Program-made: the position numbers and the translations under genes
Notes under the pieces: generated by a model
What the model saw: only the letters and a program-made list of their open reading frames with translations
The model's database searches: none
Told to the model about the DNA's origin: nothing
Shown: positions 1-5,601 of the stretch, piece after piece
How positions within the stretch are numbered: the stretch's first letter is position 1
Layout of the letters: every line of letters begins with the position of its first letter
Assembly: GCA_946637575.1 (NCBI GenBank)
Contig: CAMPBJ010000033.1
Span: forward strand, 1-8,563
Origin: an uncultured Clostridia bacterium
GTDB lineage: Bacteria > Bacillota > Clostridia > Christensenellales > Borkfalkiaceae
DNA: 8,563 nucleotides
Direction: 5' to 3'

Positions 1-3000
1 AGACGAAATTATCGATCCGGAGTCGTTGATATAACTGTGGTGCGTCGTCTTTCCGTTCGCGTTAACGCGGGTTACGATGGAGTCGAACTGAACGTAAACG
101 TTTTCAAGATGCACGATGCCGGAGTAAACGAGTCTGTTTCCGTCGGATTTTATTACGTTGGCAAATCCGATGTTTTTGATAACCGCGTCGTTAGCGGTTG
201 CGATCCAACCTGACGACGAAGAGTTCGCAATATACATATTGTACACCGTGAAACCTCTGCCGTCTAAAGTTCCGGCAAAGAACTCGATCCTGTTGTCGCC
301 GCCTACTGCATAGATATTCTTAGTAATGTCGGTCGGAAGTACGATGTCCGCACCAAGTTCGTAATAACCGAATCTTCCCGTCGCTTTTATCATGTCTTTT
401 AACTCGATAAACTCTTCGGCGGTCCTTATTACTTTAGACTTGACGAACACCGGAATAACGATTTCGTGAACGGAACCGTCTTTTTCGGTAAATACGGCAA
501 TTTCATGTTCGCCGAAGTAGGAAGCGTCGATTTCGGATTTTAATACGGAGATCTTGCCGTTAACTATTTCAACGTCTCTTCCCAAGTAATTACCGTCAAT
601 CATTACCTTGTACGCATTAGTTCCGAGAACGTCCTTAAATTCGGATAAGTCAAATTCAATGGTGGACGCGTTCGCAACGTAAGTGTTGCCCGATTTAACG
701 ATGTCAAGATCAATTTCGACCGTTTCTTCGGACTCTACTACGACAAGTTCTTCGTAAACCTTGAAGGAAACTTTCGCGTAAATACTCGGATGGAAGAAGT
801 CCGTCGCCCTGACCTTGAAGGTTGTACCTGCGGGAACCTGAGTTCCGACGACGACGTTGTTTGCCGCGTCTATGGTTATATAATCCGCGTAGTCGGCGTC
901 GGAAACGTCTTCTACCGTTAAGGTGGTGTAAAGTTTGTTGACCTCTATCTTTCTTGCCTGACCGACGTTAACGTCGTTCAGTTCGTCTGCGAGAGCGTTG
1001 GTAAAGTAAACTTCTCCGTCCTCTACCATCGCGTCGCAGTAAATATTGTTGCCGGAAATCTTCCAGAAGTCGTTATTTGTCCAGTTAAAATAGTCGAATT
1101 CGTCGACGAGCTTATCAAAATCGTTATAGGAAACGAAGTTGTAGTTCGCGCCGGAAAGTGCGTGATAAGTTTCGTCGGGCGAAATAAGAATAACGCTTTC
1201 CATTGCCGCGGCAAGTCCCGCTAAATGATAGTTATCCAAATCCTGCCTTCCGTTCTTACCGACGAGTCTCTTCGTAACGTGGAAAGTCGTATCCGCTTTG
1301 GAAACGTCGATGATGCAGTTTCTTACCGCAGTGCCGTCGCCAGTAAGCATCGTGTAGAACGAACCGATAAACCTCGGAGTTCCGATGTTACCTTCGCCGT
1401 TTAAATCGAAGTCTCTGTTCGGGTTGCCGATACCGAGTTTGTTAAACTGGATATATACGTTTTCGATCGTACCAGCACCGTAGGAGCAGATAAAACCGTT
1501 ATTCTCGGCAACGCTTGCATTGACGAACGCAACGTTCCTTACCGTTCCGAAAGAGTTCATGTAACCGATAAATCCGCCGCACTCGGAAGTATACGTGGTG
1601 GGGTTTTCGACTTGCATACCGTAAATCGTATGCCCTAAACCGTCGAATACACCCTTAAATCCGTATATACCGGGATCCATCCAGTTGCCTGTTCCGAGGT
1701 CTCTTGCCATACGGAAAACGTAACCGGAGTTTGTAAGGGACGTAAACGTTCCGTTGTACTGGATATCGTTACCTAAAACGAAATATCCGTCGAACGTCTT
1801 GTTATACCCGTTGACGATCTCTCCGCACTCGCCGGCTAACGTCCTGAACGACTCGAAGTCCGCTTTGGTTTTGATGATCTTCGTATAAACGTCCGTTTTT
1901 ACGGTGTATCTTCTCGACGCGGTCTCTATGATAAGATCCCTTTCGCCGAGCTTAGTTGCCTGTTTCGGGAAAGACGACCTGTAGTCTGCAAAAACGATCT
2001 TTCCGCTTCTGTATTTACCCACCTGAACGCCGTCAAGATAAACTTTAAGATAATTATCAGGCATGTCGCCTACGGTAAAGACGTTACCGTCTCCGTAAGT
2101 CATCGTAGAAGGTGTAATGGCACAATTGTTGAGGTCGGAAACGTCTACGGTTTTCCCCTCGTTGACGTCAAGTTCGATATGCTTAACGTCTAAATAGACC
2201 GTGATCGTCTTTTCTACTCCGCCGTCAAGCATTACCGCCTTACCTTCCAAGTTGTATTTACCGGCAACCTTGAAAACGTAGCCATTTCCACTCTTCAAAA
2301 CACCGGTCGGTCTCTGCCCCGGACGAAGATAAGTTCTTACACCGAGTTTATCTTCGTTAAAAAACGTCCAGGTGATATTCGCTTCACCTTTGTTTACGCC
2401 GTCGACGTACTCGTCGAAAGTAACGTCGATGACGTTGTTATACTCGGTACCGTTAACAACTCCGTTTTCAGCATAAGACGTCGCGACGAATGCACCGCCG
2501 TTCTCGTAGTTACTGTACGCCTCTAATTGTCTCGGAATATAACTGACGAGTTGATCGATAACGTTTACGGTAAACTTTGCAAAAATCTCCCTTTCATACG
2601 CGCTTGCGGAAACCACGATTACGGCATTTCCCGCCGAGTTTCCGGTTACGAGCACGCCGCCGTCCTGATAATTTGCGGTAACGACCTCGTCTCCGCTTTC
2701 AACAAAAACGTTATAGTTTTCGAAAGCAACCGCTTCGCCGTCCCAGTAAAGAGTGGGATAAACCATATATTCCCCGCCCGCGGAGATTGAAACGGATTTG
2801 TTCGACAAGACGATAGACGGAGCACTTTCGGACCTTGTAACCTTAAGATTACAGGAAGCCTTTATGCCTTGTACCGTCGCGGTAATCGTCGTACTGCCAA
2901 GACTCTTTGCGTCTATAACACCGCCTTCGGATACGGTTGCAATGTCGGTGTTAAGGGAAGCCCAAGAAACCGAGTCTCTCGTTCCGAATACGGAAGCAAT

Positions 3001-3264
3001 AATAGTATATTTAGAATAAATCGGAATCTCCAAGTCGTACGTGCTTAAAGCAATGGCAACATTAGACTCATTGTTCGACACGATGTGAACGCTTAAATCT
3101 TCGGGGAAAACTTTGGCGGGGTTGCTACCGCCGTTGCCACCGTTACCACCATTGCCACCGTTGCCGCTGTTCCCGCCGCAAGCGACGATGAAAGCGGAAA
3201 ACATTACGGTAAAGAGTAAACAAAGAACGATTAAAAGTCTGTTTTTAAGTATTTTATTTTTCAT
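1..3264 (-). CDS. Giant multidomain surface lipoprotein (Big_2-like + duplicated Ig-like/GLUG beta-helix modules), 3' partial
   Basis: The frame is open from ATG at 3264 to the window edge (1088 codons; I checked every codon and found no stop), so the C-terminus lies outside. The start is set by AAAGGGG seven bases upstream and by a signal peptide: KNKILKNR, a hydrophobic core, then lipobox IVAC with Cys29 as the probable lipidated residue. A Gly/Asn linker (30-48) follows. Residues about 59-142 look like a Big_2 domain (VSWASLNTDIATVS, then GVIDAKSLGSTTITATV), and 149-236 like a second. Residues about 237-350 are further all-beta sequence. An Ig-like domain (about 369-458) leads through KIIKTKADF (462-470) to a beta-helix-like region containing GVFDGLGHTIYGM (538-550), typical of GLUG-type proteins, and ending in FWKISGNNIYC (733-743). 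Another beta domain (about 750-845) precedes a second copy of the Ig-like plus GLUG module (850-1088), cut by the window edge. No enzymatic motif is visible. Role inferred: adhesion, binding or surface display outside the membrane. Confidence 0.93.
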   Translation of the reverse strand, partial: MKNKILKNRLLIVLCLLFTVMFSAFIVACGGNSGNGGNGGNGGNGGSNPAKVFPEDLSVHIVSNNESNVAIALSTYDLEIPIYSKYTIIASVFGTRDSVSWASLNTDIATVSEGGVIDAKSLGSTTITATVQGIKASCNLKVTRSESAPSIVLSNKSVSISAGGEYMVYPTLYWDGEAVAFENYNVFVESGDEVVTANYQDGGVLVTGNSAGNAVIVVSASAYEREIFAKFTVNVIDQLVSYIPRQLEAYSNYENGGAFVATSYAENGVVNGTEYNNVIDVTFDEYVDGVNKGEANITWTFFNEDKLGVRTYLRPGQRPTGVLKSGNGYVFKVAGKYNLEGKAVMLDGGVEKTITVYLDVKHIELDVNEGKTVDVSDLNNCAITPSTMTYGDGNVFTVGDMPDNYLKVYLDGVQVGKYRSGKIVFADYRSSFPKQATKLGERDLIIETASRRYTVKTDVYTKIIKTKADFESFRTLAGECGEIVNGYNKTFDGYFVLGNDIQYNGTFTSLTNSGYVFRMARDLGTGNWMDPGIYGFKGVFDGLGHTIYGMQVENPTTYTSECGGFIGYMNSFGTVRNVAFVNASVAENNGFICSYGAGTIENVYIQFNKLGIGNPNRDFDLNGEGNIGTPRFIGSFYTMLTGDGTAVRNCIIDVSKADTTFHVTKRLVGKNGRQDLDNYHLAGLAAAMESVILISPDETYHALSGANYNFVSYNDFDKLVDEFDYFNWTNNDFWKISGNNIYCDAMVEDGEVYFTNALADELNDVNVGQARKIEVNKLYTTLTVEDVSDADYADYITIDAANNVVVGTQVPAGTTFKVRATDFFHPSIYAKVSFKVYEELVVVESEETVEIDLDIVKSGNTYVANASTIEFDLSEFKDVLGTNAYKVMIDGNYLGRDVEIVNGKISVLKSEIDASYFGEHEIAVFTEKDGSVHEIVIPVFVKSKVIRTAEEFIELKDMIKATGRFGYYELGADIVLPTDITKNIYAVGGDNRIEFFAGTLDGRGFTVYNMYIANSSSSGWIATANDAVIKNIGFANVIKSDGNRLVYSGIVHLENVYVQFDSIVTRVNANGKTTHHSYINDSGSIISS
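85..609 (-). repeat. Internal protein module, copy 2 (Ig-like tail + GLUG/beta-helix head)
   Basis: Residues 886-1060 of the giant lipoprotein. Matching landmarks: KVMIDG (886-891), GKI (904-906), KVIRTAEEF (944-952), ELGADI (969-974), GTLDGRGFTVYNM (998-1010), IKNIGFANV (1029-1037) and LENVYVQF (1053-1060). The offset from copy 1 falls from 482 to 453 residues along the module, so this copy has a shorter GLUG region. The closing part is beyond the window edge. Confidence 0.75.
1441..2046 (-). repeat. Internal protein module, copy 1 (Ig-like tail + GLUG/beta-helix head)
   Basis: Residues 407-608 of the giant lipoprotein. Landmarks in order: KVYLDG (407-412), GKI (421-423), KIIKTKADF (462-470), VLGNDI (496-501), GVFDGLGHTIYGM (538-550), VRNVAFVNA (575-583) and IENVYIQF (600-607). 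Each has a counterpart in the same order in the copy at 85-609. The first copy continues about 135 residues further to FWKISGNNIYC, a typical closing strand of GLUG-type beta-helix regions. Similarity is at protein level; I saw no long identical DNA stretches. Confidence 0.75.
3127..3162 (-). repeat. 9-bp tandem repeat encoding an (Asn-Gly-Gly)4 linker
   Basis: Four in-frame 9-base units of the type AAC-GGT-GGC encode Asn-Gly-Gly directly after the lipidated Cys. Imperfect flanking units (GGNSG before, GSN after) extend the Gly/Asn stretch to residues 30-48. Units differ only at third positions (AAC or AAT, GGT or GGC). Loss or gain of a unit would keep the frame and change only the tether length. 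Confidence 0.85.
3178..3264 (-). other. Lipoprotein signal peptide and lipobox of the giant lipoprotein
   Basis: Residues 1-29 have a basic n-region (MKNKILKNR), a hydrophobic core (LLIVLCLLFTVMFSAF) and the canonical lipobox IVAC. Cys29 would be diacylated and cleaved before by signal peptidase II, anchoring the protein to the outer face of the membrane. The flexible Gly/Asn linker that follows fits a lipoprotein tether. Confidence 0.88.
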
Positions 3265-3271
3265 CTTTATT

Positions 3272-3278
3272 CCCCTTT
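3272..3278 (-). promoter_or_regulatory. Ribosome binding site of the giant lipoprotein gene
   Basis: AAAGGGG lies seven bases before the ATG at 3264, inside the 15-base gap after the DUF4838 stop codon. It is weaker than the AAGGAGG of the preceding gene but well placed, and it selects the ATG that begins a perfect lipoprotein signal peptide. No promoter-like element fits in the gap. Confidence 0.7.
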
Positions 3279-3279
3279 A

Positions 3280-5589
3280 TTATAAAATACCCCATTCAGA
3301 GTACCACGTACCGATCCTTTCGTGTTCTTTCGGAGTTGACGAGGGCTGCGGATTCAGTTCGTCGAAATCGCGTTTGAACGCTAATCTCCATTCAAGCAAC
3401 TCGTCTTCGGGCAGGTATACGTCGTAAGTCGTACACATAGAAAACCTCGGGAACAACGATTCTATAAGAATATGTTCGTAGAGCGATTCGTACAGTTCGG
3501 GGTTGGTATACTTATACTCTTCGATAGCGGCGTAAGCCTTGTCGATAAGTTCCAAGCACGTCTGTATCGTTCCGTAAGGCAAAACGTCTAAATAAGTGAT
3601 AGTGTCGTTATGAACGGTACCTACGTAATATCCTTGCTTTTCAGCCCAACGTAGTTGAATCTGAACGGCGTCGAACATTTCACGCATATATGGAGCCGCC
3701 TTGTCGTAGAACCGCACGAAGAACGTATCGAGAACGTCCTGATAATTATAGTTGACGTTATAAAGCGCTTTCGAGTTCATATATTCGAGAAGCATTGAGA
3801 ATCCGGGACATTTGACGTTCTCATACGTACCTTCGGAATAAATATATTTCGAATCGAGATCTCCCTTAAAGTATCTGTAATTTTCGAACATTGAATCGAA
3901 CACAGGATACGGATAGAAGTAGTTGTAGTAACACTTTTCGTATGCCCAGATGTAATATTTGCCGCCAAGTCCGGCCCAACCTTTGGTCGCGGTGTATCTC
4001 GAAATATTTTCGGGTTCTCTGAAAGTATGCGTCCAGTTTGCACCGGAGGACGCGTACATTACCTGCGCGTTTTCAACAAACGTTAATTGAGCGGGATTTT
4101 TGGCATCGTATTCGTCGGGATTGAACACTTCTTCCCAGTCCATAGCGCTAACCTTGCCGGTACTCTCGTCAAAGTCGAACCATTTCTGCGTCATCGGAAT
4201 ACCGTTGCCTTTTTCGTCGAAAACGTATTCCCCGTTTACTTTCTTCGTGGGAGAAGCAAGCGACGCGCCGTATGCGAGAATAACTACGTTAAACTCTCTG
4301 TCCGCATAGGTGTGTTCGCCTGTTTCGGGATCAACGTAATTTGCTTTGAACTCGTTAAGTCTTAAAACGGCGTCGTTTAAAAGGGAAACCTGTGCGCCGC
4401 CCATAGTAAATCCGTAGTACTCGTAACTTGCGTTGCAAGCCTGACAAGCGCAACGGTTGACGGACGCAGTACCCGTAGTAACGTCGTTTGCAGAGTGCAT
4501 TATGTTGTTATAATCGGTCGTTACCATGGCGTATATAAGCATGTTGGCAACTCTCTTTACGAGTCTTAAATAAGATTCCACGTCGCCGTGAGCGGTGTAG
4601 CAGCATTGCCACATTGTAGCGTCGGAAGAGAGCCACTTTCTGTCGATACTTGCGTCTTCTTCTACAAATTCGCCGTTTAACGAATCGGCGCTTAACGGAC
4701 TTTTGCCTTCGCCCTTAAGGAACCATTCGTATTCGTAAGCACCATCGGGATCTACGCCGTCGGAATAAGCTTCGGTATTAACAAAATACGTGTCCTGACG
4801 CGCGCCGACAAAGTACTTGCAGTTGTGAACCCAAGGACATCTGGTACCGTTCGAATAGAATATAGCACTCGTGGAGAATCCCTGACCGAGCGCTTGTTCT
4901 CTCGGCATATTCGAGTCGTTTATCTGTCTGAAGTCGAAGTCGGGACGGTCTACTATATCGAGCTGAGGAAGAACCTCCCCAGAGTTGCCGAAATAAACCG
5001 TGTCGTATCCGACGTAGTCGTAGCCGGTAACTTCTCTAAGGAAAGCGAGCGCGCCCATCTGGTAACCCTGATGGTTGTACGCGTTGATAAACACGTTTTT
5101 GCCGACTGTTTTTACCTGCGCACCCGAAACACCAAGAACCGAAAGCGCGGGGATCTCACCCGTAAAGAGGTCTTCGCATTCAAGTAAAATGTAGTATTTA
5201 TCGGGGTTTGCGCTGTTTAAGTCGGAAACGAGTGTTTCCTCGTCGTAGTGATCACGCATATACGCCGGCAAGGAAACGCCCGTACATTTCGTAATCATTT
5301 TTTGTAAAAACTGCGCGTAATCACGGGATTGAGTGTTATAGATGATCACGTAATTCGAATTGCCGTTTTTAACAAAGTCGCCAACAGGATTGTCGAAGTC
5401 GACTTTTATGTTATGAAGAGTGCCTTCTTTTAAGTAGTTGTACTTAAAATCGGACGTCGCGTTTACGGTGGGCGTTACCGGAGTGGGGTCCGGGTTTTCT
5501 TCGGAATTTTTATTACAAGCAACGGAAAACACCGAAAACACCATTAATCCAGAGAGTAATATTGTTAAAATCTTATTGCGTAATTTCAT
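3280..5589 (-). CDS. DUF4838 family lipoprotein (putative carbohydrate-active protein)
   Basis: Complete, 769 residues. The start is fixed by AAGGAGG five bases upstream and by a signal peptide ending in FSVAC (Cys25, lipidation expected); a Pro/Thr-rich tether follows (26-45). Residues about 60-212 match the alpha/beta domain that precedes DUF4838 and resembles GH67/GH20 N-terminal domains: NYVIIYNTQ, AQFLQKMITKCTGVSLP, then GALAFLREVTGYDYVG. RPDFDFR (215-221) marks entry into the barrel-like part. DUF4838 landmarks are WQCCYT (327-332), HSAND (365-369), CACQAC (380-385), VILAYG (436-441), YIWAYEKCYYNYFYPYP (546-562), YSEG (584-587) and LLEYMNSKALY...FYDKAAPYM (600-635). The last 120 residues look helical. 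Length is usual for the family. The Pfam family has no established activity that I know of; a glycoside-hydrolase-like role on the outer surface is inference from the fold relationship, and Glu586 in YSEG is only a candidate functional residue. It sits between two giant surface-protein genes with gaps of 10 and 15 bases. Confidence 0.92.
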   Translation of the reverse strand: MKLRNKILTILLSGLMVFSVFSVACNKNSEENPDPTPVTPTVNATSDFKYNYLKEGTLHNIKVDFDNPVGDFVKNGNSNYVIIYNTQSRDYAQFLQKMITKCTGVSLPAYMRDHYDEETLVSDLNSANPDKYYILLECEDLFTGEIPALSVLGVSGAQVKTVGKNVFINAYNHQGYQMGALAFLREVTGYDYVGYDTVYFGNSGEVLPQLDIVDRPDFDFRQINDSNMPREQALGQGFSTSAIFYSNGTRCPWVHNCKYFVGARQDTYFVNTEAYSDGVDPDGAYEYEWFLKGEGKSPLSADSLNGEFVEEDASIDRKWLSSDATMWQCCYTAHGDVESYLRLVKRVANMLIYAMVTTDYNNIMHSANDVTTGTASVNRCACQACNASYEYYGFTMGGAQVSLLNDAVLRLNEFKANYVDPETGEHTYADREFNVVILAYGASLASPTKKVNGEYVFDEKGNGIPMTQKWFDFDESTGKVSAMDWEEVFNPDEYDAKNPAQLTFVENAQVMYASSGANWTHTFREPENISRYTATKGWAGLGGKYYIWAYEKCYYNYFYPYPVFDSMFENYRYFKGDLDSKYIYSEGTYENVKCPGFSMLLEYMNSKALYNVNYNYQDVLDTFFVRFYDKAAPYMREMFDAVQIQLRWAEKQGYYVGTVHNDTITYLDVLPYGTIQTCLELIDKAYAAIEEYKYTNPELYESLYEHILIESLFPRFSMCTTYDVYLPEDELLEWRLAFKRDFDELNPQPSSTPKEHERIGTWYSEWGIL
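5515..5589 (-). other. Lipoprotein signal peptide of the DUF4838 protein
   Basis: Residues 1-25: basic MKLRNK, a hydrophobic core, then SVAC with Cys25. Position -3 is Ser rather than the preferred Leu, Val or Ile, so the lipobox is slightly off consensus, but the A-C junction and the following N/S/E/P/T-rich tether fit a lipoprotein. Confidence 0.82.
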
Positions 5590-5594
5590 ATTTG

Positions 5595-5601
5595 CCTCCT
5601 T
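5595..5601 (-). promoter_or_regulatory. Strong ribosome binding site of the DUF4838 gene, overlapping the upstream stop codon
   Basis: AAGGAGG is followed by five bases and the ATG at 5589. Its first two bases are the last two bases of the TAA stop codon (5602-5600) of the preceding gene. A ribosome terminating there would sit on this site, which favours translational coupling or reinitiation. Confidence 0.88.

Noticed and set aside
1023..1214. Minus-strand 63-codon frame in another phase
   Set aside because: Ser/Thr-rich out-of-frame product inside the giant lipoprotein gene; no independent support.
2527..3019. Two plus-strand frames of 87 and 73 codons
   Set aside because: Antisense shadows of the Big_2-like region of the giant lipoprotein, with low-complexity, non-family-like sequences.
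3394..3417. LPEDE near the DUF4838 C-terminus as a sortase signal
   Set aside because: It lacks the LPXTG threonine-glycine and is not followed by a hydrophobic segment and basic tail; the protein already has a lipobox.
3113..3427. Plus-strand reading frame with a PPLPPLPPLP run
   Set aside because: It is the antisense of the Gly/Asn linker, the signal peptide and the end of the DUF4838 gene. The proline pattern is just the complement of GGN repeats.
4825..5187. Plus-strand 120-codon frame
   Set aside because: It lies fully inside the DUF4838 gene, has no credible ribosome binding site or recognisable domain, and the opposite frame shows family motifs.
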